This document shows positions 34,185 to 42,665 of a DNA stretch of 64,000 bases, in pieces. The notes under the pieces were generated by a model. The model searched no databases, was not told the DNA's origin, and saw only the letters and a list, made by a program, of their open reading frames with translations. Source of the stretch: CBDDEC01 sp965198045 (GTDB lineage: Bacteria; Chloroflexota; Dehalococcoidia; UBA2979). The stretch's first letter is position 1. The number at the start of each line of letters is the position of its first letter. The stretch covers positions 124,001-188,000 of the forward strand of contig CBDAOL010000007.1 in assembly GCA_965198045.1 (NCBI GenBank). Direction: 5' to 3'. The translations under genes and the position numbers were made by a program.

Positions 34185-35411
34185 ATGCCGGACCGACAGC
34201 GCAGCCAGCCACGGGCCGCCGACGGCGTCCGGAAACGTCTCGGGCCGCAACGCCCTCGACGCATCGCGCACTTCGACCTCGACACGTTCTACGTCTCCGT
34301 CGAACGCGCGCGCGACCCGTCGCTGATCGGCAAGCCGGTGCTCGTCGGCGGCCAACCGCCACGCGGCGTCGTCGCTGCCGCCTCGTACGAGGCACGCGAG
34401 TTCGACTGCCACTCTGCGCAGCCCATGTCGCAAGCGCTGCGCGCCTGTCCGCAGGCGATCGTCGTCAGCAGCGATTTCGGTCGCTACGGCGAGGTGTCGA
34501 AGGCGTTCCGCGCGATCCTGGAGGACACGGCTCCGATGGTCGAACAGACCAGCATTGACGAGGCGTATGCCGACCTGACCGGCCTCGGCGATGGCCCCGA
34601 GGGCTCCGTCGAGGCGGCGCGGATCGTCCGCCGCCGCGTCCGCGACGAGCTGAGCGTCGCCGTGTCGGTCTGCATCGCCGGGGCGCGCGTGGTGGCCAAG
34701 GTCGGCTCCGACCGTGCCAAGCCCGACGGCCTGATCGAAGTGCCGATCGGCGACGATGCTGCGTTCCTGGCGCCGCTGCCGATCCGGGAGCTGCCCATGG
34801 TCGGGCCGAAGCTCGGCGAGGCGCTGCACGCGATCGGGGTCCAGACGATCGGCCAGATCGCCGAGCTCGACCCTGGTTGGCTACACGAACGCTTCGGTCG
34901 GGCGGGGGAGATGCTGGCCGACCGCGCGCAGGGGCGCGACCCCACGCCGGTCCGCGCTGGCCGCCGGCCGAATCGCTCGATGTCACACGAGGTCACCTTC
35001 GGCGAGGACCTCGAGGATCGCGACGAGCTGGCGCGCGTCCTGGCACGGCACGCCGAGCGCGTCGGACGCAGCCTGCGCCACGCCGAGCGCCGCGCGCGCA
35101 CGGTCACGCTGAAGTTGCGCTGGAACGACTTCACCACCGTCACCCGCAGCACCACGCTCGACCGGCCGGTGCAGTCCACCACCGCCATCCGCGACGCCGG
35201 CCTCGCCATGCTCGACGCCGTCCTCAACGCGGCCGGCCGCCGGCCGGTGCGGCTTGTCGGCCTCGGCGTCACGAACCTGGTGGAGAACGTGCTCCAGCTC
35301 GAACTCGAAACCGCCGCCACCTCGACGCTCGAAGCGGAGCAGCTCGACCACACCCTGGACGCCGTGCGCGACCGCTTCGGCGATCGCGCAGTCCGTCGAG
35401 GTCTGCAGTGA
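34185..35411 (+). CDS. dinB: DNA polymerase IV (Y-family translesion polymerase)
   Basis: This 408-residue polymerase copies damaged templates with low fidelity. The palm has HFDLDTFYVSVE (metal Asp) and SIDEAYADLT (catalytic Asp-Glu). The helix-hairpin-helix ELPMVGPKLGEALHAIG follows at about 205-222, and the little-finger domain covers about 245-400. No clear beta-clamp peptide (QxxLxL) is seen at the C-terminus, which ends RRGLQ. ATG 34185 is chosen with about 28 residues before the first motif. An SOS box lies upstream. Confidence 0.93.
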   Translation: MPDRQRSQPRAADGVRKRLGPQRPRRIAHFDLDTFYVSVERARDPSLIGKPVLVGGQPPRGVVAAASYEAREFDCHSAQPMSQALRACPQAIVVSSDFGRYGEVSKAFRAILEDTAPMVEQTSIDEAYADLTGLGDGPEGSVEAARIVRRRVRDELSVAVSVCIAGARVVAKVGSDRAKPDGLIEVPIGDDAAFLAPLPIRELPMVGPKLGEALHAIGVQTIGQIAELDPGWLHERFGRAGEMLADRAQGRDPTPVRAGRRPNRSMSHEVTFGEDLEDRDELARVLARHAERVGRSLRHAERRARTVTLKLRWNDFTTVTRSTTLDRPVQSTTAIRDAGLAMLDAVLNAAGRRPVRLVGLGVTNLVENVLQLELETAATSTLEAEQLDHTLDAVRDRFGDRAVRRGLQ

Positions 35412-35756
35412 TGGGCGGCAAGGGCGGGCGGGGGTTGTGCGGGACGGCGTGTCTGACGTGCCTTTGTGAGCGCCGTCACTAACAGGATCCTAGACCATCT
35501 AGTCATCGAGATGGCTAGCATTCGCCATTTACGAGCCGATACCTGACGTGGTGGACTAGATTCGTAAGAATTGCAGCGAATCCGTGGTTGTTGCCTGACT
35601 TGTGAAGAGTTGCGCGAACCCGTAGACTTCGGCGATGTACCTCGTAAATCTCTCATCGATCGTTGCGATTTGACTAGATTTTGTGGGCATGTTCCAGCGG
35701 GGCCGGGGGTCTTGTCGACCTCCTGTGCTGCTGGTCGCGGTGATTGACAGTGATGA
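35412..35756. promoter_or_regulatory. AT-richer intergenic region with an inverted repeat
   Basis: These 345 bases are unusually AT-rich for the window and contain no gene. An inverted repeat CTAG-A-CCATCT-N8-AGATGG-CTAG spans 35490-35518 and could be an operator for the HTH protein coded just downstream. No clear sigma-70 promoter was identified. Confidence 0.4.
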
Positions 35757-36413
35757 ATGGCAACCCAGTCGATTGGCACCGACGCCGGCGATGTGGAGGC
35801 GACGAGGGCTGCGGGCGAGACGAGATGGGTCAACCTCTCGCGCGCCTGCCAGATCCTCGGCGTTAACGAATCCACCGTGCGGCGCTGGGCCGACTCGGGC
35901 GAGATCCGCTGCTTCCGCACACCCGGTGGCCACCGACGTTTCGCCGAGGGCGATCTGTTCGCGATGATCGAGGGCCGCTCCGCGACACACGACCGCCGCC
36001 TCGAGCGCGCGGCGGTGTCGAGGATTCGGCGACAATTGGACACGCACCAGGACGACGAGTGGTATCAGCAGATCCAGGAGGCGGAGCGGGAGACGCTGCG
36101 CCCGCTGGGTCGCCGCGTGGTCGAGATCGTCGGCGATTACATCGCTGGCCGGGGCCAGCGCGCGCAGCTCGAGGACGAGGTGCAGCTGATCGGCTCGCAG
36201 TACGGCGAGGCGCTCCACTCGCGCGGCATGCCGCTCGGGCAGGCGATGCAGGCGTTCACATTCTTCCGACGCTCGCTCGACGAGACGGCGAAGCAGCTTG
36301 CGGACCGCAGCGCGATGTCGTCTGACGACGCCGCGCTGGCACGCGAGCAGATCGCTGGCCTCGCGGACCGGGTCCTCCTCGGCCTCTCGGCCTCGTACGA
36401 GGACGTGACTTAA
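35757..36413 (+). CDS. Helix-turn-helix (MerR/excisionase-type) regulator with helical sensor domain
   Basis: This 218-residue protein starts with a DNA-binding domain (about 24-70) typical of BldC/MerR-like proteins: WVNLSRACQILGVNESTVRRWADSGEIRCFRTPGGHRRFAEGDL, with the GGHRR wing. The C-terminal 120 residues are all helical (ETLRPLGRRVVEIVGDYIA...) and resemble the four-helix sensor domain found in RsbRD-type proteins, without Cys or other obvious ligand residues. It lies directly upstream of the HemC-like gene. Confidence 0.83.
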   Translation: MATQSIGTDAGDVEATRAAGETRWVNLSRACQILGVNESTVRRWADSGEIRCFRTPGGHRRFAEGDLFAMIEGRSATHDRRLERAAVSRIRRQLDTHQDDEWYQQIQEAERETLRPLGRRVVEIVGDYIAGRGQRAQLEDEVQLIGSQYGEALHSRGMPLGQAMQAFTFFRRSLDETAKQLADRSAMSSDDAALAREQIAGLADRVLLGLSASYEDVT

Positions 36414-36415
36414 CG

Positions 36416-37240
36416 CGGTCGCCGCGCCGGCCGCTCTCCGTCGCCACGGACGGTTCACGCGCCTCGGCGCTGGCGCTGCAGGCAGCTCTCGACCGCGCGG
36501 CGGTCCGTCAGGGCGTCGACGCCTCGGCGATCGAACCGATCGAGGTCACGGATCCGCAGCGCGCTCTCGCTGACGGAGCGGTCGCGGCGGCGCTGATCCT
36601 CGATGGCGTGCGCGCGCCCGAGGGGTTGCGTCGCGGAGCCGTGCTCGCACGCGATGATGCGCGCGAGTGCCTGGTTACGCGGGACGGCTCCACGCTCGGC
36701 GCGCTCGCGGAGGGCGCCGGGCTGGCAGTGCTCGATGATCGCGCTGGCCTGGTCGTGCGGGCGATCCGCGACGATCTCGACATCCAGATCACGTCGGCCG
36801 CGCAGGCTTTGGCCGCCCTCGACTCCGAGCGTGTCGCCGGTTGCCTCCTCGGCTGCGGCGTCCTCGCGCGGCTCGAGCGGGGCGACGAGGCGTCCCAGAC
36901 CTTCGACGAGATGGCGTTCCTCCCACCTTCGGGGCGGGGCGCGGTGTCGCTGCTCGTGCGGGACGATGCCGGCGATGTCGACGAGCGGCTCGGGGTCCTC
37001 GACGATCCAGACGCACATGCGGCGCTCATCGCGGAACTCGCGTTCGCTGACGCGACCGCCGATGGCTTCGCGACCGGGGCGTTCGCGAGCGTCGACGGCG
37101 AGCTGCTGGCGCTGCGCGCGATGCTCGGCCAGCCTCAGGACGGTCGGCTCTGGTTCGGCGATGCCGCCGGACCGTTGGGCGATGCGGGAGAGCTGGGCCG
37201 AGGCCTGGCGCAACGGATGCGAGACGAGGTCGAGACCTAG
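36416..37240 (+). CDS. HemC-fold (hydroxymethylbilane synthase-like) protein lacking the cofactor Cys
   Basis: The reading frame follows the HemC layout throughout: LSVATDGSRASALALQAAL at the start (HemC: IGTRGSALALAQ), ALADGAVAAALILDGVRAPEGLRRGAVLARDD (HemC: SLKDLPTxxPxGLxLAAxxxRED), LPPSGRGAVSLLVRDD and FATGAFASVDGELLALRAML. The Cys that holds the dipyrromethane cofactor (GGCxxPxGA) is replaced: the aligned segment reads ADGFATGAF. The SLRR arginines are also gone. It therefore cannot be an ordinary porphobilinogen deaminase. No ATG, GTG or TTG occurs in frame from 36326 to 36608, so the start is unclear; deletion of TA at the upstream stop would give GTG ACT ACG. The stop shares CTAG with the next gene. 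Confidence 0.65.
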   Translation, partial: RSPRRPLSVATDGSRASALALQAALDRAAVRQGVDASAIEPIEVTDPQRALADGAVAAALILDGVRAPEGLRRGAVLARDDARECLVTRDGSTLGALAEGAGLAVLDDRAGLVVRAIRDDLDIQITSAAQALAALDSERVAGCLLGCGVLARLERGDEASQTFDEMAFLPPSGRGAVSLLVRDDAGDVDERLGVLDDPDAHAALIAELAFADATADGFATGAFASVDGELLALRAMLGQPQDGRLWFGDAAGPLGDAGELGRGLAQRMRDEVET

Positions 37241-37869
37241 CGATCAGGTGCGAAGCGGCCCCTGACCGTTTCGAGTGTCTCCGTCTCACGTTCGGACGTG
37301 GTGTTCACGTGGATGACCTCGCCGCGCCAGCGCCCAAACAAGCGCTCGGTCACCGCCTGAAGTTCCTCGAAGTAGGAGACGAGCGCGTCCACACCGCTTG
37401 CACCGGTGCGACGCTCCGCGAGCCGGCGGGCCCACCCGGCGCCTCGATCGGCCATAGCCCGCGCCAGGCCGGCGCGGACATCGCCCCTCACATGGATCGT
37501 GACCGGGGAGAGCGGGGCCAGCAGCACCTCAACAGCATTCGCGAACGCCTCAAGCTCGCGGGCCGAGCAGCCGGCACTGGCGAGCCAATCGAATCCCGGC
37601 AGCACGGAGTCGATGATCCAGACCGCGTCCGACGCGGCGATCTCGGTCACGAGCGACTCGATGCAGGTGAGCAGGAGCTGCGGGTCACGTCCATGCCCGG
37701 ATCGAACAGCGGTCGCATAGGGCGCCAACGCCGTCGTCTCCTCAACGTCCTCCTCGAGGAGGAGGCGCACCGTCCGTGTCTCGGTCGAGAGGAGTCGCTG
37801 CAGATCGCGCGCGATCGTTGTCTTGCCGAGACCGGAGCCGGGCCCGTAGATCAGGACGAGTCGCGGCAT
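37237..37869 (-). CDS. P-loop NTPase (kinase-like)
   Basis: This 210-residue protein has a Walker A motif GPGSGLGKTT near the N-terminus and a hydrophobic strand ending VWIIDS as Walker B. The size and fold order suggest a small nucleotide or uridine-kinase-like enzyme, but no specific family is recognised. ATG 37869 follows GAGGA; ATG 37890 is an alternative. It converges on the HemC-like gene and shares CTAG (37237-37240). Confidence 0.75.
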   Translation of the reverse strand: MPRLVLIYGPGSGLGKTTIARDLQRLLSTETRTVRLLLEEDVEETTALAPYATAVRSGHGRDPQLLLTCIESLVTEIAASDAVWIIDSVLPGFDWLASAGCSARELEAFANAVEVLLAPLSPVTIHVRGDVRAGLARAMADRGAGWARRLAERRTGASGVDALVSYFEELQAVTERLFGRWRGEVIHVNTTSERETETLETVRGRFAPDR

Positions 37870-38002
37870 GTCGCGGTCCTCAGCACGCATGGAAACACGC
37901 TCAGCGTAGCCGTCGCTGGAGCCCAACCCGGAAGTCCCTAGACTCGATCAGGCTCGGGAGTAGCGACATGACGGAGCGGCTGACGGAGTTCGAGCCTTCG
38001 GC

Positions 38003-38749
38003 GTGCGGGCCATCGCGTTCGACGGCTACGGCACGCTGTTCGACTTCGAACGCACGCATTTCCGCACCGCGATCGCCGCGATCCTCGCCGAACAGCGCAT
38101 CGAGACCGATGGCGACACGTTCTTCCTGCAGTGGGACGGGTACTACAGCCGCGCGAGCGTGTGGGGCGACGAGGGCGTCAATCGCGAGCACCCCGACCGT
38201 CCGAGCGTCCTCAACGGTCCGTTACCGGACTGGCATTCGCAGTGGGAAATCTGGCGACGCCAGTTCGAGTGGGCCTTCGAGCAGAGCGGCGTCACAGGCG
38301 ACCCGGAGCATGGCGCGAATCAGCTGCGCGAGCTGCTCTCGCACGCGGAGCCGTACCCCGACGCGCACGACACCATCGAGGAGCTGGCGTCGCGCGGCTA
38401 CCTGCTTGGGCTGCTGTCCAATGCTGATGAGGACTTCCTGCAGGGTGCGCTCTCGCGGGGACGGTTGCGCTTCTCGGTGATCCAGAGCTCCGAGTCGCTG
38501 CGCGCCTACAAGCCGAACCGTGCGGTCTACCTCGCGCTCTGCCACCGCCTCGGCTGCGAGGCCGGCGAGGTGCTCTACGTGGGCGACTCCGCCATCGCCG
38601 ATGTCAACGGTGCGGCCAACGCCGGGCTGGGGGCGGCGTGGGTCCGGCGCGGAGCCCAGCCGTTCTACCCGGAGGCGCTGCCGGAGCCGCACATCACCAT
38701 CGACCGGCTAGGCGACCTGCTCGACCTCCTCGCGGAGCCGCCGGCGTAG
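38003..38749 (+). CDS. HAD-superfamily hydrolase (haloacid dehalogenase type)
   Basis: This 248-residue protein has motif I as AFDGYGTLFDF (Asp7), motif II in LLSNAD, the motif III Lys in AYKPNRAVY, and motif IV as YVGDSAIADVNGA. A helical cap of about 90 residues sits between motifs I and II. DxYxT in motif I is the pattern of 2-haloacid dehalogenases and related hydrolases. The start is GTG 38003. The substrate is unknown. Confidence 0.85.
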   Translation: MRAIAFDGYGTLFDFERTHFRTAIAAILAEQRIETDGDTFFLQWDGYYSRASVWGDEGVNREHPDRPSVLNGPLPDWHSQWEIWRRQFEWAFEQSGVTGDPEHGANQLRELLSHAEPYPDAHDTIEELASRGYLLGLLSNADEDFLQGALSRGRLRFSVIQSSESLRAYKPNRAVYLALCHRLGCEAGEVLYVGDSAIADVNGAANAGLGAAWVRRGAQPFYPEALPEPHITIDRLGDLLDLLAEPPA

Positions 38750-38863
38750 GCATCGGCTGGCGGTCAGCGGACGCCGCATGGTGCCGTCTGCGCGTTGGCG
38801 CCCATCACGCCGCGCCCGTATACTGGCCGAACTGAGCACTGATGTGATCGGATTAGCAGGTAT

Positions 38864-40000
38864 ATGCGCCTGTCCTGTCAGCAAGAGGATCTCCATCGCG
38901 GGCTTTCCGCGGTGGCGCGGGCGATTCCGGCCCGTTCGACGCTCCCGATCACGCAGCACGTGCTCCTCGAGGCGGCAGAGGGTTCGATCACCCTCTCAGC
39001 GACCGACGCCGAGACCATCGCCATCACCTACAAGATCCCCGCGACCGTCGAGGAGCCGGGCGCGATCACGATGCCCTCGCGGCTCCTGTCCGACTTCGTC
39101 GCCACGCTGCCGCATGAGCCGATCGAGATGGTCCTGGCGGAGCGTTCGAGGCAGGTCGGTCTCTCCTGTGCACGCAACACCGCCTCGATCGGCGGCATGG
39201 ACGCCGAGGACTTCCCGCCGATCCCGCCCGTCGACGGGGTCGACACGATTCCGCTGGAGGCGAGCCGGCTGCGCAGCGGCATCAGCCAGACCGTGTTCTC
39301 CGCCGCCACAGACGACTCGCGACCGATCCTGACGGGGGTTCACTTCGGCATCGCCGATGGCCAGCTCCGCCTTGCCGCTGCCGACGGCTTCCGACTCTCC
39401 GTGCACACCATGGAGGTCGCGGCCGACGCCAACGATCGCGCGGTGACCGTGCCCGCGCGCGCCCTCGCCGAACTCGGGCGGCTGCTGCAGGAGGCCGAGG
39501 ACGGCGCCGTGCAGCTCACGTTCAACACCGCGGGCACGCAGGTGCAGTTCGATCTGGGCCACGCGAAGCTGATCGCCCAGCTGATCCAGGGCACCTTCCC
39601 CAACTACGAGCAGTTGATCCCGGAATCCTCGACGACGCGCACGGAGGTGGCGGTAGGCGAGTTCGTCCGCGAGACGCGCATCGCTTCGATCTTCGCGCGC
39701 GACGGCTCGGGCATCGTGCGGATCATCGCGACGCCGGGTGACGGCGGGCCCGGACGCCTCTCGATCATCGCCCGCGCCGACGAGGTCGGTGACAACGAGG
39801 GCGAGATCGACGCGGTGGTCGACGGCGACGAGGCACGCATCGCCTTCAATGGCCGCTACCTCAGCGAAGTGCTGGCGGTGATGGAATCCGACCGCGTCGC
39901 CATCGAGACCAGCTCCCCCTCGAGCCCCGGCGTGCTCCGCCCAGTCGGCGACGACCGCTTCGTCCACGTCGTGATGCCGATGTTCGTCCAGTGGGACTGA
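38864..40000 (+). CDS. dnaN: DNA polymerase III beta sliding clamp
   Basis: This 378-residue protein forms the ring that holds the replicative polymerase on DNA. It starts MRLSCQQEDLHRGLSAVARAIPARSTLPIT; RPILTGVHF, AADGFRLSVH, QGTFPNYEQLIP and the final HVVMPMFVQWD are family segments. AGCAGG precedes ATG 38864. It is not next to dnaA, recF or gyrB, so this is not the classical origin region as far as the window shows. An accessory block starts just downstream. Confidence 0.95.
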   Translation: MRLSCQQEDLHRGLSAVARAIPARSTLPITQHVLLEAAEGSITLSATDAETIAITYKIPATVEEPGAITMPSRLLSDFVATLPHEPIEMVLAERSRQVGLSCARNTASIGGMDAEDFPPIPPVDGVDTIPLEASRLRSGISQTVFSAATDDSRPILTGVHFGIADGQLRLAAADGFRLSVHTMEVAADANDRAVTVPARALAELGRLLQEAEDGAVQLTFNTAGTQVQFDLGHAKLIAQLIQGTFPNYEQLIPESSTTRTEVAVGEFVRETRIASIFARDGSGIVRIIATPGDGGPGRLSIIARADEVGDNEGEIDAVVDGDEARIAFNGRYLSEVLAVMESDRVAIETSSPSSPGVLRPVGDDRFVHVVMPMFVQWD

Positions 40001-40001
40001 A

Positions 40002-40016
40002 AAACGGATACCGTTT
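40002..40016 (+). terminator. Weak hairpin after dnaN
   Basis: AAACGG-ATA-CCGTTT forms a 6-base-pair stem directly after the dnaN stop, followed by CGTCCTTG. It could be a weak terminator. Confidence 0.35.
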
Positions 40017-40054
40017 CGTCCTTGAACTCCCACTGAACTGCGGAAGTACCGGCG

Positions 40055-40816
40055 ATTCCGACAGAAGAGCTCGCAAGACGAGCAATCAGCTCCCTGCAAC
40101 TGACGCTGCTCGGTGGCGGTAAGCCTCCGAGCGCAGATGACGACTTCCAATCGGCTCACGAGCGGCGCGGCAGGGCTTTCAGGGCGTGGGTTGACACCTT
40201 GAGAGCCGAGGCTGTCCTCGATCCAAGCGGTTGTCCGGAGCAGCTCAAGGGCCTTCTGCGATTCGAGTGGCTTGCACCGTGGGTGAGCGAACTGGTGCGT
40301 GCCCGTCAACACTCAGACTGGGAGAACGTGGGAGTCGCGTCACAGTCCATCTGGGCGGGCGTTCTCGTGCGCGTCGAGGCGCTTCCACCCGAACCCTTAC
40401 AGATTCTTCGAGCCCAGCGCCTCGTTGGTGAAGACGAGCTGCCTCAGGAGACGTTCTACGAGCAGGTGTCAAAGCCGGCTGCCAGGGAGGAGATCCTGGA
40501 CAGGTTTAGCCCGCACCTTCGGGCACTGCACGAGGCAGAAGCACCCCGTCGCGGGTACAAGTTCTGGGAGCGCGCCAGCATCGCAGCGACGATGTTCCAC
40601 GCCGCAATCGAGGATGCGTTGGCTGCCTCGTTCCCGAGCCGGCCCGTGGCTCTTGAGCGAGACCGTCAGATCGCCCGCGATGTCGGGATCTGGGCGTCGG
40701 TGAGGCTCGATGACCTCGAGCAAGCCGAACTCGCAGGGGCATTGGGCATTACGCCGGACGCGGTGCGAAAGGCAGTGCGTCAGACCGAGTCACTCCTCGG
40801 TCTCGATAGCGCCTAG
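40055..40816 (+). CDS. Hypothetical protein with C-terminal HTH-like segment
   Basis: The protein is helical and soluble; its last 40 residues (LDDLEQAELAGALGITPDAVRKAVRQTESLLGL) look like a helix-turn-helix. I do not recognise the family. The only common start in frame is TTG 40199, which lacks a ribosome site, while the frame remains coding-like upstream to 40037. ATT 40055 has GGAAG 8 bases before it, so I suggest this rare start (253 residues). It begins an accessory block after dnaN and its base composition is less biased. Confidence 0.55.
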   Translation: MPTEELARRAISSLQLTLLGGGKPPSADDDFQSAHERRGRAFRAWVDTLRAEAVLDPSGCPEQLKGLLRFEWLAPWVSELVRARQHSDWENVGVASQSIWAGVLVRVEALPPEPLQILRAQRLVGEDELPQETFYEQVSKPAAREEILDRFSPHLRALHEAEAPRRGYKFWERASIAATMFHAAIEDALAASFPSRPVALERDRQIARDVGIWASVRLDDLEQAELAGALGITPDAVRKAVRQTESLLGLDSA

Positions 40817-40869
40817 CACCCTCGCTAGGCGGTCGCGCGAACTCTTGCTGGCCACCACAGACTTGGCGC

Positions 40870-41052
40870 GTGGCCAAACGACAAGCACCAAAGTCACGAG
40901 AGCTGTCATCGACCTGGTCTCGCGGTGCGCGCACGGAAGCCTGGGATCGCCTTTGGCGCCTCTTGTTCGATGCAGCTCAGTCCGCGCCTGAGGAGCCCTC
41001 CGTTGACGGCGGTGATGCGCCGAGTGAAGGAGCGACAGATGGCGCGAAGTAA
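40870..41052 (+). CDS. Small basic hypothetical protein
   Basis: This 60-residue ORF (GTG 40870) starts MAKRQAPKSRELSSTWSRGARTEAWDRLWRLLFD and ends in an acidic Ser/Gly-rich tail. The Trp-rich middle and position between the HTH protein and the DUF3987 gene resemble small accessory proteins of mobile elements. There is no recognised family. Confidence 0.45.
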   Translation: MAKRQAPKSRELSSTWSRGARTEAWDRLWRLLFDAAQSAPEEPSVDGGDAPSEGATDGAK

Positions 41053-41059
41053 CGAATAC

Positions 41060-41082
41060 GGTCCCCCCTTTAGCAAGGGACC
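41060..41082 (+). terminator. Hairpin before the DUF3987 gene
   Basis: GGTCC and CCCTT pair with AAGGGACC around the loop TAGC, just after the small ORF stop. No U run follows, so termination is uncertain. Confidence 0.35.
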
Positions 41083-41186
41083 AGAACGCGCCGCGAGCGC
41101 GAGTCGCGCGTCGACGACGTACGCGCGGCGCTCGCGGCACGGGGAACCGATCGGGAGCTTAGGCCGCGGCCTTTCGGAGCGCTCGG

Positions 41187-42665
41187 ATGACAACTCTGCC
41201 CTTTGTCGGGCCAGCCGACCTCATTCCCGAGGCACACGGGCGTCGGGGTTCCTGCCCGATCTGCCGGCGCGAGGTCGTGATCGATGAGCAGGGACGTGCG
41301 TGCGATCGAGAGTCCTCGGGGGACCTCGTCCTTCACCCGTGCCCGATCTCAAAGCATGGGACACCGGTCCACGAACCTACCCATCAAGGATTGGTCACTA
41401 ACCGCGTTTCGGTCGTCGCAGACGGTTGGCCGCAACCTTTGGACGAACACGCCTTCCACGGCCTGGCCGGTGACGTGGTGCGCGCGATCGAGCCCCAGAC
41501 GGAAGCCGATCCTGCGGCCCTCCTGCTCCAACTGCTGGCCGGCTTTGGGAATGCTGTCGGCCATCGACCGTTCATCCGCACCGAGGGAGACCGACAGACC
41601 GCGAACATCTTCGTGGTGATCGTCGGCGACACGGCGAAGGCGAGGAAGGGGACCTCCTGGGGGCGGATTCGCCACATTCTCGGGGCGGCAGATCGCCAGT
41701 GGGTGGAGAACTGTGTCGCCTCTGGCCTGTCGACGGGCGAAGGTCTCCCCGCACGTCTCGCCCGCGATGCCGATGGTGCCGGTCGAAGCGAACACCGGCT
41801 GCTCGTGCAAGAGAGCGAGTTCGCTCGCACCCTACGAGTCATGGGCCGGGAAGGCAGCACCCTGAGTCCAATGCTTCGTCAGGCGTTCGACAGCGGGCAT
41901 CTGTCAGTGCTCACCAAAACCAACCCTGTCGACGTGCTCGACGCGCACATCTCCATCGTCGCTCACATCATCGTCGAGGAACTCCACCATCGACTTGACG
42001 ACACCGAGGCCGCGAACGGCTTCGGTAACCGATTCCTGTTCGTGGCGACGAGACGCTCCAAGTCGCTGCCGCTGGGCGGTTCCGAGATCGAGGGCCAGGC
42101 CGAGCTGGTGAAGAGGCTCCACGATGCAATCGAGGCTGGGAGGGAGCGCGAAGAAGTTCGCTTCGATCCCGCGGCCGAGGCGATGTGGATCGATGTCTAC
42201 GAGGAGCTGAGCCGGGGCGAGCGCGGGCTAGTTGGCGGGATCACGGCGCGGTCGGAGGCACTGGTGATCCGTCTGGCGTTGCTCTACGCGCTCCTCGACG
42301 GCGACGACGCGATTCGGAAGGATCATCTCGCCGCCGCGCTCGCCGCCTGGGACTACTGCTATGCATCCACACGCCACATCTTCGGGAACCAGGTGGGCGA
42401 CCCTATCGCGGATCGCATCCTCCGGGAGCTGCTGGTCGCACCAGACGGCCTGAGCCGAACAGTTATCAGGGATCTACTGGCGCGCAACAAGCGCGCCGCG
42501 CAGGTCGACGCCGCTCTTGAGTTGTTGCGGGCGCTCGGTGTGGCTCGGATGGAGAGCCAGCGGACCGGCGGTCGGCCCCGCGAGGTCTGGTTTGCAACGA
42601 CCGGGGCGAGCAGCACGACCGATACGACGAATACGACTGAACTGCTGGGCGGTGGTGCAGCTTGA
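41187..42665 (+). CDS. DUF3987-type P-loop protein of a mobile element
   Basis: This 492-residue protein has an N-terminal zinc-like CPICRREVVIDEQGRACD segment, then a DUF3987/primase-helicase-like core: LLAGFGNAVGHRPFI, VVIVGDTAKARKGTSWGRI (P-loop position), LVQESEFARTL and an arginine-finger-like NRFLFVATRR. The C-terminal 100 residues include a winged-helix-like region. Proteins of this type are found in plasmids, phages and integrated elements, where they are thought to act in replication. The P-loop reads GDTAKARKGT, a variant with one residue extra. The next gene overlaps by TTGA. Confidence 0.78.
   Translation: MTTLPFVGPADLIPEAHGRRGSCPICRREVVIDEQGRACDRESSGDLVLHPCPISKHGTPVHEPTHQGLVTNRVSVVADGWPQPLDEHAFHGLAGDVVRAIEPQTEADPAALLLQLLAGFGNAVGHRPFIRTEGDRQTANIFVVIVGDTAKARKGTSWGRIRHILGAADRQWVENCVASGLSTGEGLPARLARDADGAGRSEHRLLVQESEFARTLRVMGREGSTLSPMLRQAFDSGHLSVLTKTNPVDVLDAHISIVAHIIVEELHHRLDDTEAANGFGNRFLFVATRRSKSLPLGGSEIEGQAELVKRLHDAIEAGREREEVRFDPAAEAMWIDVYEELSRGERGLVGGITARSEALVIRLALLYALLDGDDAIRKDHLAAALAAWDYCYASTRHIFGNQVGDPIADRILRELLVAPDGLSRTVIRDLLARNKRAAQVDAALELLRALGVARMESQRTGGRPREVWFATTGASSTTDTTNTTELLGGGAA

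Noticed and set aside
38864..40000. Replication origin next to dnaN
   Set aside because: No dnaA, recF or gyrB and no DnaA-box cluster is seen beside the gene.
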